NCBI GenBank assembly: GCA_035530875.1
Contig: DATKUB010000054.1
Span: 1 to 64,000, forward strand
Direction of reading: 5' to 3'
DNA: 64,000 bases
Origin: JANXYY01 sp035530875
Lineage (GTDB): Bacteria > Actinomycetota > Actinomycetes > Nanopelagicales > Nanopelagicaceae
Under the pieces are notes generated by a model. It made no database searches. It worked only from the letters and a program-made list of their open reading frames with translations, and had not been told where the DNA came from. This document shows, piece by piece, positions 51,131 to 60,109 of this stretch. Position numbers and translations under genes: made by a program. Position 1 is the first letter of the stretch, and the number at the start of each line of letters is the position of its first letter.

Positions 51131-52784
51131 GTTGGAGCCAGACTGCTGTATCACTGGGCACGAGATTGCCGGTAATTGGGACGCTGGAAATAATCACTTT
51201 GGTCTGATCCGGAAGTTGAACTTCTATGCCGGCAAAATTGATTAAGCAGAGAAATCCATCGCCCCGCTCGAACAAGAGCACCTGTTCCTGGCTCGGAAGC
51301 CAGCTCATTTCACCATTACCTAATCCGCTATGTGAATGGCGAATTGCGAGCGCGCGCCTATACATATTCAATGCCGAGTCCGCATCTGCCTCTTGGTCCT
51401 CAGCCGCATATCGACCCCACCACTCCGGTTGTGGTAACCAACCCTCTCTCGGAAGCAGAGACAAATTCTCAGAAAAACCAAAGGCACCACTGGCCGATTC
51501 ATGCCAAGGCAATGGGATTCGGCAACCGTCGCGTCCTACGTCAACAAAGCCGCTCTGGCGCCAACTGGGATCCTGCAGCGAACTCGTCGGAATATCGCGA
51601 ACCTCGGGAAGTGCCAGTTCCTCGCCCTGATAGAGGTAAGCCCCACCCGGCAGCGCGAGCATCAACAGGGCACCGGCCCGGGCGCGACGACGACCAAGTT
51701 CGAGATCGAGTTTCTGCGAATCGCCCTGACGGATGAGGGTGGTACCGCCTCGTCCAGCAGTTAACCCGAGCGCAAAACGATCGACGGAACGAACGACATC
51801 GTGGTTGTTGAATACCCAAGACGGTGGGGCGCCAACCTCGCGAACCGCAGTGATCGATTCATCGATCACCTGCTTTAGCGACTGTGCATCCCATTGGCTA
51901 CATAGAAAATCAAAATTGAAACTCTGCGAAAGTTCATCGCTCCTCACATATCGGGCCATACGTGAAGCCGGAGCGATCCAAGCTTCAGCAACTGCCATCC
52001 GGTCGCCAGGATATTCGGCGAGAATCTTGTGCCATGATCGGTAGATCTCGTGAACTCCTTCTTGATCCCACATTGGCGAGTCCACATACTCGAGCATCTC
52101 AGTTTTCGCATCGCCAATATCGGGAAGGGTGGGATCCTTCACCAAGCCATGAGCGACGTCGATTCGGAAGCCGTCTACTCCGCGATCAAGCCAGAAACGG
52201 AGTACGTCCTCGAAATACGAGCGGACCTCGGGATTGTCCCAATTAAAGTCTGGCTGTTCTGGCGCAAAAATATGTAGATACCACTGACCAAACTCACCAT
52301 CTTGCTCGATTACTCGAGTCCAGGCAGGCCCGCCAAAGATTGATTGCCAGTCATTTGGCGGCAGTTCGCCAACTTCGCCTTTGCCATCTCGGAAGTGATA
52401 TCGAGCGCGCTCAATCGAGCCAGGCAAAGACTTGAGCGCCTCCTGAAACCACTCGTGCTGATCGCTTGAATGGTTTGGAACGATGTCGATAATCATTTTG
52501 ATTTCGGCCGAATGTGCAGCGGCCAGCAGGCTGTCAAAATCCGCGAGTGTTCCATAGGTCGGATCAACTTCAAAGTAATCAGCTACGTCATATCCCTGAT
52601 CTACTTGCGGCGAAGGGTAGAAAGGCGTTAGCCAGATCGCATCGACTCCGAGATCAGACAGATATGGAACACGAGATTCAATCCCCGCTAAATCACCAAC
52701 GCCATCACCGGTCGCATCAGCGAAGGAGCGAACATAGACTTGATAAATAACGGCATCTCGCCACCAGGGATGCTCAAGGCTCAT
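51123..52784 (-). CDS. alpha-glucosidase (GH13)
   Basis: 553 residues. IYQVYVRSFADATGDGVGDL and DIVPNHSSDQHEWF are GH13 regions; the nucleophile is Asp in GFRIDVAHG (~204), the acid/base Glu in AVAEAWI (~265) and the third Asp in FNNHDVVRS. The beta-to-alpha loop QPDFNWDNPEVR and no TreS-like C-terminal extension fit an alpha-1,4-glucosidase hydrolysing maltose-type oligosaccharides, or oligo-1,6-glucosidase. Cytoplasmic. It overlaps the thioesterase gene (ATGA). Confidence 0.92.
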   Translation of the reverse strand: MSLEHPWWRDAVIYQVYVRSFADATGDGVGDLAGIESRVPYLSDLGVDAIWLTPFYPSPQVDQGYDVADYFEVDPTYGTLADFDSLLAAAHSAEIKMIIDIVPNHSSDQHEWFQEALKSLPGSIERARYHFRDGKGEVGELPPNDWQSIFGGPAWTRVIEQDGEFGQWYLHIFAPEQPDFNWDNPEVRSYFEDVLRFWLDRGVDGFRIDVAHGLVKDPTLPDIGDAKTEMLEYVDSPMWDQEGVHEIYRSWHKILAEYPGDRMAVAEAWIAPASRMARYVRSDELSQSFNFDFLCSQWDAQSLKQVIDESITAVREVGAPPSWVFNNHDVVRSVDRFALGLTAGRGGTTLIRQGDSQKLDLELGRRRARAGALLMLALPGGAYLYQGEELALPEVRDIPTSSLQDPSWRQSGFVDVGRDGCRIPLPWHESASGAFGFSENLSLLPREGWLPQPEWWGRYAAEDQEADADSALNMYRRALAIRHSHSGLGNGEMSWLPSQEQVLLFERGDGFLCLINFAGIEVQLPDQTKVIISSVPITGNLVPSDTAVWLQRG

Positions 52785-53191
52785 CGGCTGCTCTCTAGGT
52801 AGGGTTCAAGCGCAGCCTTCTCATCTGGCGACAACCGGCGAGGACGCTGCTTCTCAAGGTCGTAAGGGACCATGGTGCTACGCGCCGTTGCGTAATTTTT
52901 TGCTTGATCGCGAACTAAGTATTCCAGTTCAAATGATGACGCGCGCAAATGCCTCAACCAAGTTTCGATAATTATCGGCTCTTCGCGCCAGGTGAGCGGG
53001 GCCAGATAATCGATCTCGTGACGGGCGACCACCATGCCCTGGGCCAGCGGAGTCAGACCAGTTCGCTGGGGATGAACCCAGAACATATCGACACGCGCTT
53101 CTTGAAGGTATTCAAGATAGGCAACGTTATTTACATGTTGAAAGGCATCCATGTCGCCCCAGCGGATCGGGCAGTGGAATACGTGTCTCAT
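52781..53191 (-). CDS. acyl-CoA thioesterase (hotdog fold, 4HBT type)
   Basis: 136 residues. RWGDMDAFQHVNNVAYLEYLQEAR near residue 10 contains the conserved Asp and HVNN of the 4-hydroxybenzoyl-CoA thioesterase group. Substrate unknown. It is 4 bases after ettA and overlaps the glucosidase start by four bases, so these three genes are likely one transcript. Confidence 0.92.
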   Translation of the reverse strand: MRHVFHCPIRWGDMDAFQHVNNVAYLEYLQEARVDMFWVHPQRTGLTPLAQGMVVARHEIDYLAPLTWREEPIIIETWLRHLRASSFELEYLVRDQAKNYATARSTMVPYDLEKQRPRRLSPDEKAALEPYLESSR

Positions 53192-53195
53192 AGTC

Positions 53196-54863
53196 TCAAC
53201 GCGTCAACTTCCGATACGTAACGCGGTGGGGACGAGCGGCCTCTGCGCCAAGTCTTTCGATCTTGTTCTTCTCATAAGAATCGAAGTTTCCTTCAAACCA
53301 GAACCATTGGGAATCGCCCTCGTACGCCAAAATGTGCGTAGTCACGCGGTCCAGAAACCAGCGATCGTGGGAGATAACCACGGCACAGCCGGGGAAATCA
53401 AGAAGGGCGTTCTCAAGCGATCCGAGCGTTTCCACATCGAGGTCGTTTGTCGGTTCGTCAAGGAGCAGCAGGTTCCCACCTTGTTTCAAAGTCAGTGCGA
53501 GGTTTAGGCGATTACGCTCCCCACCGGAGAGAACTCCAGCTGGCTTCTGCTGATCGGGACCTTTAAAGCCAAATGCCGAAACGTAGGCCCGACTGGGAAC
53601 TTCGACTTGGCCCACTTTCATGAAATCAAGTCCATCGGAAACAACTTCCCAGAGCGTCTTTTTTGGATCGATTCCGGAACGTGACTGGTCAACATAGGAA
53701 ACCTTTACGGTTTCGCCCAACTTGATTGAACCGGTGTCGGGTGTCTCTTGATCAAGCAACATCTTGAACAAAGTCGTCTTGCCGGCACCGTTTGGTCCGA
53801 TAACACCGACGATCCCGTTGCGAGGAAGCGAGAAGGAGAGATCGTCTATAAGAAGGCGATCACCGAATCCCTTTGATAGATGCGACACCTCGACCACGAC
53901 ATTGCCAAGGCGCGGCCCAGGCGGAATCTGGATCTCGTCAAAATCGATCTTGCGCATCTTGTCTGCTTCAGCGGCCATTTCTTCATAGCGCGCCAACCGA
54001 GACTTCGACTTGGTCTGCCGGCCCGTCGCATTCTGGCGCACCCAATCAAGTTCATCCTTGAGGCGCTTTGCCCGCTTTGCGTCCTTCTGGCCCTCAATTT
54101 TTAGACGAGTAGATTTTGTTTCCAGATACGTCGAGTAGTTGCCTTCGTAGGGATATGCCCGACCACGATCCAACTCGAGAATCCACTGCGAGACATTGTC
54201 GAGGAAATACCTATCGTGAGTGATTGCAACTACTGCACCTGGGTATTTGGCCAGGTGCTGTTCGAGCCAGAGGACGCTCTCCGCATCGAGGTGGTTGGTC
54301 GGTTCGTCAAGGAGCAACAAGTCTGGAGCCTGAAGAAGCAATTTGCAGAGGGCAACGCGGCGACGTTCGCCACCAGATAGGTGAGTGACCTCAGCGTCCC
54401 CGGGAGGACAGCGCAAGGCGTCCATAGCCTGCTCCAATTGGGAGTCTAGGTCCCAGGCATTTCGGTGATCCAACTGCTCCTGGAGAACACCCATCTCGGA
54501 AAGGAGTTTGTCGTAATCCGCATCCGGGTTGGCCATCTCTTCGCTAATGGCATTGAAGCGGTCGAGAATCGCCTTAGTCTCGGCGACCCCTTCTTGGACG
54601 TTCTCTAAGACGGTCTTTGACTCGTTCAGCGTTGGCTCCTGAAGCAGGATCCCGACGCTATACCCGGGGGTGAGAAAGGCTTCGCCATTCGACGGCTGTT
54701 GGAGCCCGGCCATGATCTGAAGGACCGTCGATTTACCGGCACCGTTCGGTCCGACGACGCCAATCTTGGCCCCCGGATAGAACATGAGAGTCACATCATC
54801 AAGGATGACTTTCTCGCCGTGCGCTTTACGCGCCTTCTTCATTGTGTAAATAAACTCGGCCAC
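53196..54863 (-). CDS. ettA: energy-dependent translational throttle protein EttA (ABC-F)
   Basis: 555 residues with two ABC domains and no membrane segments. Walker A motifs GPNGAGKS (~40) and GPNGAGKT (~350), ABC signatures LSGGERRR and LSGGERNR, Walker B LLLLDEPTNHLD and LLLLDEPTNDLD. The linker (KRAKRLKDELDWVRQNATGR) is the ribosomal P-site tRNA-interacting arm. EttA couples translation to energy state. GTG at 54863 lies within a perfect hairpin. Confidence 0.94.
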   Translation of the reverse strand: MAEFIYTMKKARKAHGEKVILDDVTLMFYPGAKIGVVGPNGAGKSTVLQIMAGLQQPSNGEAFLTPGYSVGILLQEPTLNESKTVLENVQEGVAETKAILDRFNAISEEMANPDADYDKLLSEMGVLQEQLDHRNAWDLDSQLEQAMDALRCPPGDAEVTHLSGGERRRVALCKLLLQAPDLLLLDEPTNHLDAESVLWLEQHLAKYPGAVVAITHDRYFLDNVSQWILELDRGRAYPYEGNYSTYLETKSTRLKIEGQKDAKRAKRLKDELDWVRQNATGRQTKSKSRLARYEEMAAEADKMRKIDFDEIQIPPGPRLGNVVVEVSHLSKGFGDRLLIDDLSFSLPRNGIVGVIGPNGAGKTTLFKMLLDQETPDTGSIKLGETVKVSYVDQSRSGIDPKKTLWEVVSDGLDFMKVGQVEVPSRAYVSAFGFKGPDQQKPAGVLSGGERNRLNLALTLKQGGNLLLLDEPTNDLDVETLGSLENALLDFPGCAVVISHDRWFLDRVTTHILAYEGDSQWFWFEGNFDSYEKNKIERLGAEAARPHRVTYRKLTR

Positions 54864-54896
54864 GAGCCAGAACCCTATCGGGCAGACTCGTGGCCG
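54857..54896 (-). promoter_or_regulatory. hairpin enclosing the ettA start codon
   Basis: On the minus strand CGGCCACGAG (54887-54896) pairs with CTCGTGGCCG (54857-54866), a perfect 10-bp stem around a 20-base loop. The GTG start of ettA (54861-54863) is in the 3' arm and the purine-rich GATAGGG in the loop. It begins 18 bases after the ssb stop. It may control ettA translation or act as the ssb 3' end; no U-tract follows. Confidence 0.5.
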
Positions 54897-54913
54897 ACTA
54901 AACCAGCGCCAAG

Positions 54914-55366
54914 TTAGGCGCTGAGTGACTCTCCCTCCCCTGCATCTGCCTGACCGACCTCGGCAAGCAGGCCCTCGGTGATCACCTGGATTTCATCGTC
55001 TAGATCAATCGAAACAGTGCTCTTGGCAAAGGTCGTCGTGCCGCGGGCCAGGTCGTGACCGACGTGCGAAGCCTCAATTTCAAGGGATTGACCGCTATTT
55101 CCCTCCTTCTGCCAGGACGCCATTCGAAGCCGGCCAACAACGATGATTGGCTGCCCCTTCAAGACCGAGAGGGCCACATTCGTCGCCACTTGCGAGAAAG
55201 TGGTGATCGAGATGAAGGATGGCTCGCCATCTACCCAGCCTTTGCCCTTGATCCAACGCCGATCGGGCACCGCCAGGCGAAAAACCGCTACTTGCCGGCC
55301 CGTTGCGGTGGCGATGCTCCGTACATCCGTGGCCACATTTCCGGTGACCGTAATTGAAATTGTCAT
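54914..55366 (-). CDS. ssb: single-stranded DNA-binding protein
   Basis: 150 residues with an OB fold: TGNVATDVRSIATATGRQVA and FISITTFSQVATNVALSVLKGQPIIVVGRL, then an acidic Asp/Glu tail (IDLDDEIQVITEG, GEGESLSA). It lacks the usual SSB C-terminal tip (DDDIPF-like), and is not next to rpsF/rpsR, so it is probably a second, standalone SSB. ATG at 55366 overlaps the stop of an upstream repeat-derived frame (ATGA). Confidence 0.9.
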   Translation of the reverse strand: MTISITVTGNVATDVRSIATATGRQVAVFRLAVPDRRWIKGKGWVDGEPSFISITTFSQVATNVALSVLKGQPIIVVGRLRMASWQKEGNSGQSLEIEASHVGHDLARGTTTFAKSTVSIDLDDEIQVITEGLLAEVGQADAGEGESLSA

Positions 55367-55486
55367 GCTGTCTCTCCTCCGAGATTGCTGGAGGTCGGAA
55401 TATCGCCCCGGCTAATGGCCAACGGGAAGAGCCAAGTTTGCCGGGTGGGGGTAGTCGTCGCGCGTGCAGCACCCTCCCCTTTCGCC

Positions 55487-55547
55487 GAGCGGCGGCTTGC
55501 CTCCCGTGAGCGGCGGCTTGCCTCCCGTGAGCGGCGGCTTGCCTCAC
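55487..55547 (-). repeat. 3-copy array of the 21-bp repeat (locus 3)
   Basis: Three perfect units, GAGCGGCGGCTTGCCTCCC plus GT, on the plus strand, the same family as the arrays at 12585 and 30554. It lies between ssb and tRNA-Arg, 121 bases upstream of ssb. A minus-strand frame of 62 codons begins at its end (55551) and runs to overlap the ssb ATG. Confidence 0.93.
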
Positions 55548-55581
55548 CCATAGCCCCGTCCCCGGTACCCTATGCAGGCAA

Positions 55582-55655
55582 GCGCCCGTAGCTCAGTCGG
55601 ATAGAGCATCTGCCTTCTAAGCAGACGGTCGCAGGTTCGATTCCTGCCGGGCGCG
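55582..55655 (+). tRNA. tRNA-Arg (anticodon TCT)
   Basis: 74-nt cloverleaf. Acceptor GCGCCCG/CGGGCGC, anticodon stem TCTGC/GCAGA with loop CTTCTAA giving TCT, T-arm GCAGG-TTCGATT-CCTGC. No encoded CCA. Confidence 0.95.
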
Positions 55656-55692
55656 CCCTCTTCGTAACCGACCGAATAAGACTTCTGACCAA

Positions 55693-56133
55693 CTAACACT
55701 TCTGCGCCAGAATCCATTGGAAAGCGACTCGACCCTCAGGCTCGGACATTTCGACGATTTCATCTACCAATAGTTCGAAGCCGACGGCTTGAAGTAATTC
55801 CCGGTTGCTCTCCGCGTCATAGCTGCTGAAGAACATGGGCACCCCAAGCCATTCGCCAGTCCAATCTGCAATCCCGCCCGTACCCAGGGAGGTTAGGAAG
55901 AGACCTCCAGCATCAAGCCATCCGAAAATGCGCCGAAATAACTTCGCATGCTCCTAACGAGGCAAGTGCGATATTGAGTAGAAAGCCGTAACGCCAGCAA
56001 AAGTCGAATCAAGGAAGAACACATCTGACATGTCTGCCTTCACGAATCTCGCGCCAGGAACAATTCCCTTAGCCAACTCAAGTTGAGCCTCGGAGTTGTC
56101 GAGCGCAATCACGTCGAAACGCTCGGCCGTTGT
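55693..56133 (-). pseudogene. SAM-dependent methyltransferase remnant with internal stop
   Basis: On the minus strand a frame reads ERFDVIALDNSEAQLELAKG, then VKADMSDVFFLD and AFYSISHLPR, a TAG at 55954-55956, then EHAKLFRRIFGWLDAGGLFL and ends at 55693. This matches class I methyltransferases from the second beta strand on; the SAM-binding GxGxG motif is absent because the frame closes at 56134 next to the phosphoribosyltransferase start. HLPR-TAG-EHAK would be HLPREEH with one base change. So it is a 5'-truncated, stop-containing pseudogene. If the stop is a sequencing error it would still lack its N-terminus. Confidence 0.78.
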
Positions 56134-56156
56134 CTAGGAGCAAATCACCAGGAAGA

Positions 56157-56717
56157 ATGACGGCGGTGACCTTCGACCCGGTAATCGAGCAAGCGCGAGA
56201 ATCTCTTTTCAAACGGTTTACCTGGGAGAAAGGACATGCCGATGTCTGGCGAATCTTCCTAGATGGATCAACGTTTGCCGCGATAGTGGCAGGGCTAGCC
56301 GAACCTTGGCGCGCTGCCGGAATTACCCACGTTGCCGGAATCGAATCCCGGGGATTTCTACTCGGTGGGGCCGTGGCAAACGAGCTAGCCGCCGGTTTCC
56401 AAGCGATCCGCAAGGCTGGCGGCATGTTGCCTGACCCCAAGATCGGAACAACCACCGCCCTGAATTACCGAGGCTTATCGCACAATCTCTATATGCAGGA
56501 TGCACTCAGCGCCGACGACCTGGTGCTGCTAGTGGATGACTGGGCCGAGAAAGGAAGTCAGGCAGCCGGCGCCAGAGACTTGATTGAGCAATCCGGCGCT
56601 CGTTTTGCGGGCGTCTCCCTCCTGGTAGATCAACTCGACGATTCGATGCGATTGAAACTGCGACGAGTCACCTCGCTGGTTAGGGCGGAAGAACTTGGCG
56701 ACTCCGATGCCAAATGA
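56157..56717 (+). CDS. phosphoribosyltransferase family protein (APRT-like)
   Basis: 186 residues from the ATG at 56157, preceded by AGGAAG; the frame reaches a TTG at 56130. The PRPP-binding site reads LVLLVDDWAEKGSQAAGA, where APRT has VDDLLATGGT; IESRGFLLGGAVANEL and RKAGGMLPDP match the flavin-loop and hood regions. This DDW-EKGSQ form marks a distinct PRT subgroup in actinobacteria; base specificity cannot be told. Confidence 0.82.
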   Translation: MTAVTFDPVIEQARESLFKRFTWEKGHADVWRIFLDGSTFAAIVAGLAEPWRAAGITHVAGIESRGFLLGGAVANELAAGFQAIRKAGGMLPDPKIGTTTALNYRGLSHNLYMQDALSADDLVLLVDDWAEKGSQAAGARDLIEQSGARFAGVSLLVDQLDDSMRLKLRRVTSLVRAEELGDSDAK

Positions 56718-56819
56718 GTGGACTTTCTACTGGTCATAATGCATACAAAAATGCCCGTGAGGTCCGGCATAGATATGATCATGAGATACCAATTGGCCTA
56801 AGAGATCTCGAGGTAATTC

Positions 56820-57203
56820 ATGTACTACTTAGTTGACACAGCTAAATCTTTTGATTCTGCTGTTGCCGATCTTGAAGCAGCTGTGAAGCAGAACGGCTTT
56901 GGCGTCCTATACATACATGATCTGGGAGGCACGCTTCGCGGAAAAGGCCTCCCCTTTGAAAATCAATGCAAGATCTTCGAGGTCTGTAACCCAAATCAGG
57001 CAGCAAAAGTCTTGGCTCAGGATATGCGCTTGAATGCTGCACTTCCTTGTCGTATCTCAGTTTTCACCGAGAACGGTAAAACAAGAATCGGTTTCATCAA
57101 GCCAGCCGAGATCCTCATAGCTCTTTCCCAGGACGAAGAGATTGGCAAAGTCGCCCACGAGGTCGAGGCGGCCATCATTCAGATGGTCGAAGACGCGAAA
57201 TAG
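56820..57203 (+). CDS. DUF302 family protein
   Basis: 127 residues. SFDSAVADLEAAVKQNGFGVLYIHDL and EVCNPNQAAKVLAQDM, LPCRISVFTENGKTRIGFIKP are typical of DUF302, a small fold often found with sulfur or metal enzymes but of unknown function. ATG at 56820 with AGGTAA upstream. Confidence 0.88.
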   Translation: MYYLVDTAKSFDSAVADLEAAVKQNGFGVLYIHDLGGTLRGKGLPFENQCKIFEVCNPNQAAKVLAQDMRLNAALPCRISVFTENGKTRIGFIKPAEILIALSQDEEIGKVAHEVEAAIIQMVEDAK

Positions 57204-57206
57204 GAT

Positions 57207-57320
57207 CTAGTCGTTCTTTTTCTCGGCTCGTTTGTCTTGTTTCTTGGTGCGTTTCTCTTTTAAAGTCAACTTAGCTTCCTTCTTCTTATTGGAATTGCCC
57301 TGCTGTTCTTTGTTCGCCAT
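57207..57320 (-). CDS. short Lys-rich protein
   Basis: 37 residues from the ATG at 57320, with GGAG nine bases upstream. Highly basic and likely disordered (KKKEAKLTLKEKRTKKQDKR). Convergent with the DUF302 gene, 3 bases apart. Small Lys-rich products like this are common in actinobacteria; function unknown. Similar in composition to the genes at 40.57-41.06 kb. Confidence 0.6.
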   Translation of the reverse strand: MANKEQQGNSNKKKEAKLTLKEKRTKKQDKRAEKKND

Positions 57321-57449
57321 CTCGACTCCAATTTTCGTGGGATCTTGATGGTATCGCTGACTTGAGGCAAACCTCACTATCTGGACGAATGCGGTGTGAA
57401 ATGGGTCTTCCCGACGCCAAAAGTCCGATGACATAGATAGGCTCAATTT

Positions 57450-57998
57450 ATGAGCCAAGCACTGCTGATCATTGACATTCAAAACGACTATTTCCCAGGC
57501 GGGGCAATGGAACTCGTCGGAAGCCTTGAGGCGGCCGCTCGAGCAAAGGATGTGCTCGCACACTTCAGAGGTCGTGGACTGCCTGTCGTACATATCCAGC
57601 ATGTGGCAGAAGATGCCGACGCAACCTTCTTCTTGCCAAACTCTGGGGGTGTCCAGATTAATGAGTCTGTAATGCCTGATGAAGGTGAAATGCTTATCAC
57701 CAAGCATCACCCGAACGCCTTCCAAGAAACCCCACTACTTGGCCACCTGCGTCTGCACCAGATAACGCAACTTCTGATCGTCGGCATGATGACCCACATG
57801 TGCATTGACTCAACAACCAGGGCAGCTTCCGATCATGGCTTCGAAGTCACGTTGGTTCACGACGCTTGCGCCACCCGAGATCTCTCCTTTGGCAACGCTT
57901 CTGTCACTGCCGAGCAGGTCCAGACTTCATTTCTGGCAGCCATCGACGGCACTTTTGCAGAGGTTCGTTCCACTGCAGAAATACTTCGGACGAGTTAA
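57450..57998 (+). CDS. isochorismatase-family cysteine hydrolase
   Basis: 182 residues. The Asp of LLIIDIQNDYFPGG (~9), the Lys of LITKHHPNAF and the nucleophile Cys of GMMTHMCIDSTTRAA (~117) form the triad of this superfamily (nicotinamidase, isochorismatase and related amidases). Substrate unknown. ATG at 57450. Confidence 0.92.
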   Translation: MSQALLIIDIQNDYFPGGAMELVGSLEAAARAKDVLAHFRGRGLPVVHIQHVAEDADATFFLPNSGGVQINESVMPDEGEMLITKHHPNAFQETPLLGHLRLHQITQLLIVGMMTHMCIDSTTRAASDHGFEVTLVHDACATRDLSFGNASVTAEQVQTSFLAAIDGTFAEVRSTAEILRTS

Positions 57999-58008
57999 CT
58001 TAGAAAGA

Positions 58009-58947
58009 TCAATACATTCTCTCGACGTGGATCCCGCGTCCTTCCAAATCATCAAGAATTTCAAAATATCTCTGTTCATACTTAATGGGATCGTCCACTT
58101 CGCTCCGCCACGCGCCAACGGACATTCTTGCCTCCGACATCCGGGAGTCAAAAAATTTACGCATTCCCGCATCATCAGGAACCTCAAGGAAACTGAGAAT
58201 ACCTTCGTAAGATTCTTCTCTTCGGTGAACCACCAGATCCTCGAGACGGAGAGTCATCTTTGCTTCCGGGCACACCTTAGAAAGGGCGGCATCTCCGCGA
58301 ATCATGCGCTTCTTCCACATGGCAAGAGCTTCAAATGGAGTGTTTGGCCCCCATGGCTGATTAGCTATGGAGAACGCTACGTCTCTACCGTCTCGCACCA
58401 TGTTGATAAAGCGGGAGTCTGGGAACAAAGAGTGCAGGTACTTCGAATCCATGATGCTCGTTGGCGTCGAATCTATGAAATGCGATTTGTTCTTTGACGC
58501 GAATTGATAGACCGCGATGCCTTCATAGAGTTTTTGAGTGGCCATCTTCGGATCAATTTCATAGTCGATTCGGAATTGAACTAGTAGGGCTTCTAGCTGC
58601 TCTCCATCAAGGGCCAGCGATAGACCGACCTCTTTCCCTGACTTACCTGTTCGACTCCACCAGGGGCCACGCATTTTTGACTCGAACTTCTTAATCTTGT
58701 CCGTCGTAGGCAAGTAAAATGCTAATTCCCGCACATAAGTCTTCAATCCCCGGATACTCGAAGGAGCAGGCGGCGGCCTCATGAAATTTAGGTCAATAAG
58801 TCCTTGAGCTTCAGAGAGAATGCGGAGTTCATGCGGTCTTGAAGACTGCAAATTGGTATGCCTGCTTAGCATGCTTGAGACAATCGAGGTTCCACTGCGA
58901 CCAGTGCCACCAGTGAATATGGGCACCACGTGCATTAGAAAAACCAT
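58009..58947 (-). CDS. sulfotransferase family protein
   Basis: 312 residues. The 5'-phosphosulfate loop is FTGGTGRSGTSIVSSML (~10-26), and the 3'-phosphate region RFINMVRDGRDVAFSIANQP (~185). These bind PAPS; the acceptor could be a cell-surface glycan or lipid. Codon and base use look lower in GC than most neighbours, which fits accessory origin. M1 (58947) or M5 are both possible starts. Confidence 0.88.
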   Translation of the reverse strand: MVFLMHVVPIFTGGTGRSGTSIVSSMLSRHTNLQSSRPHELRILSEAQGLIDLNFMRPPPAPSSIRGLKTYVRELAFYLPTTDKIKKFESKMRGPWWSRTGKSGKEVGLSLALDGEQLEALLVQFRIDYEIDPKMATQKLYEGIAVYQFASKNKSHFIDSTPTSIMDSKYLHSLFPDSRFINMVRDGRDVAFSIANQPWGPNTPFEALAMWKKRMIRGDAALSKVCPEAKMTLRLEDLVVHRREESYEGILSFLEVPDDAGMRKFFDSRMSEARMSVGAWRSEVDDPIKYEQRYFEILDDLEGRGIHVERMY

Positions 58948-59015
58948 ACGACCATTATATCAAAGGGCACAATGCGAAGAGTTATTCCAAGGCTTGAATC
59001 TACATGTTCTTAATT

Positions 59016-59954
59016 TCAACGCCCTTTGAACTCATATCGACGAATAAGCGTTTCGTAATTTTCGTTCGCAAGTTCATCTAGGTATGTAATATTTTCAGAA
59101 TTGGACTTCGATTGACGCGGAGTTTTAGGCTGCAAATCGATGGTTGAAAAGTCCAAATCATCCTTATTAGTTACAAATTCTAGAACTTTGATCATATTCG
59201 AATCAGCAAATAGGTCCGAATAATCAATGTCTAGCAATGGACATTCGAACTTTTCAGTAAGAGCAACAATCTTGGCGTAGTGCTCTTCTGCCCACCTCTG
59301 ATTTACGCGTAACTCGGCCGAAGTGATTTCAATTTCCACATCGCCGTTGGCGATATTGATCCAGTGCCCTGATTTCACCGCTCTTTTGTGCGAAATGAGG
59401 CGATCTAGGTGGTTTCTTCGGATATAGATGACCCGGGGTCTAAATTCGGAGAAAATACTCTCAACTATCTCGTCGCTGAGGTGCGTCGGAAACAACTTGG
59501 CGATGTGACTGCCCGGCGTCGCAAGCATTGCTCTGATAACTTTTAACGGATCAATTGAGGAGAGCTCAAAACGCTTGTCTAATAAACTTCCACGTAATTT
59601 CTGACCTCGAAAATGGAGGAAGTAACGGAGACCGAAAAAGGGATACCACCGCTCTAGTTTCCTTATCTCCTTACTCCAAACGTTAAATCCAAACATCTCC
59701 CCGTAGTAGGTCGTACCGATACCGTCTTGCGACACCACGCTCCCAAGGGCATGTGTCCCTGAGCGGGGATTAGAGGCGATCAGTACCAACCTGCCGTAAT
59801 CGACAGCATTTGAGGGCGGAACGTGATTTCCTCTTTTGCCGAGCAAGCCTGAGGCTGCATTGACAACCGATCTCTGAGAGACGCGAAAAGTTCGAGCGAC
59901 CTCTTTAGGAGAAAGCATGCTAACAACTTCCTTAAAACTCCAGGCGTTTAGCAT
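59016..59954 (-). CDS. second sulfotransferase-like protein
   Basis: 312 residues. LIASNPRSGTHALGSVV (~55-71) is a P-loop of the PAPS type, and RPRVIYIRRNHLDRLISHKRA (~170-190) the 3'-phosphate region. The ~50-residue N-terminus contains a helix-turn-helix-like KEVARTFRVSQRSVVNAASG, unusual for a sulfotransferase. AT-rich relative to its surroundings. It precedes the other sulfotransferase on the same strand by 68 bases. Confidence 0.8.
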   Translation of the reverse strand: MLNAWSFKEVVSMLSPKEVARTFRVSQRSVVNAASGLLGKRGNHVPPSNAVDYGRLVLIASNPRSGTHALGSVVSQDGIGTTYYGEMFGFNVWSKEIRKLERWYPFFGLRYFLHFRGQKLRGSLLDKRFELSSIDPLKVIRAMLATPGSHIAKLFPTHLSDEIVESIFSEFRPRVIYIRRNHLDRLISHKRAVKSGHWINIANGDVEIEITSAELRVNQRWAEEHYAKIVALTEKFECPLLDIDYSDLFADSNMIKVLEFVTNKDDLDFSTIDLQPKTPRQSKSNSENITYLDELANENYETLIRRYEFKGR

Positions 59955-60005
59955 TTCGCATCCTTATCATCGATTGACGGGCGATTTCGGATGCAGTTTA
60001 CCTAT

Positions 60006-60043
60006 AGAACTCCCAGAAATTGGCAGAACTCCCAGGAATTGCG
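60006..60043. repeat. two 19-bp direct repeats before the sulfotransferase pair
   Basis: AGAACTCCCAG(A/G)AATTG(G/C) occurs twice back to back, about 52 bases upstream of the 59954 start. It could be a regulator's tandem site; a chance duplication is equally possible. Confidence 0.4.
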
Positions 60044-60109
60044 GCACCACATCTTCACAATAAGTTTCAGGAGTTCAAACCAGCAGAACTTGACTCGCCT
60101 AAATGCGCT

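Noticed and set aside
57805..58497. 230-residue plus-strand frame
   Set aside because: It overlaps the cysteine hydrolase end and the antisense of the sulfotransferase, both of which have clear family motifs.
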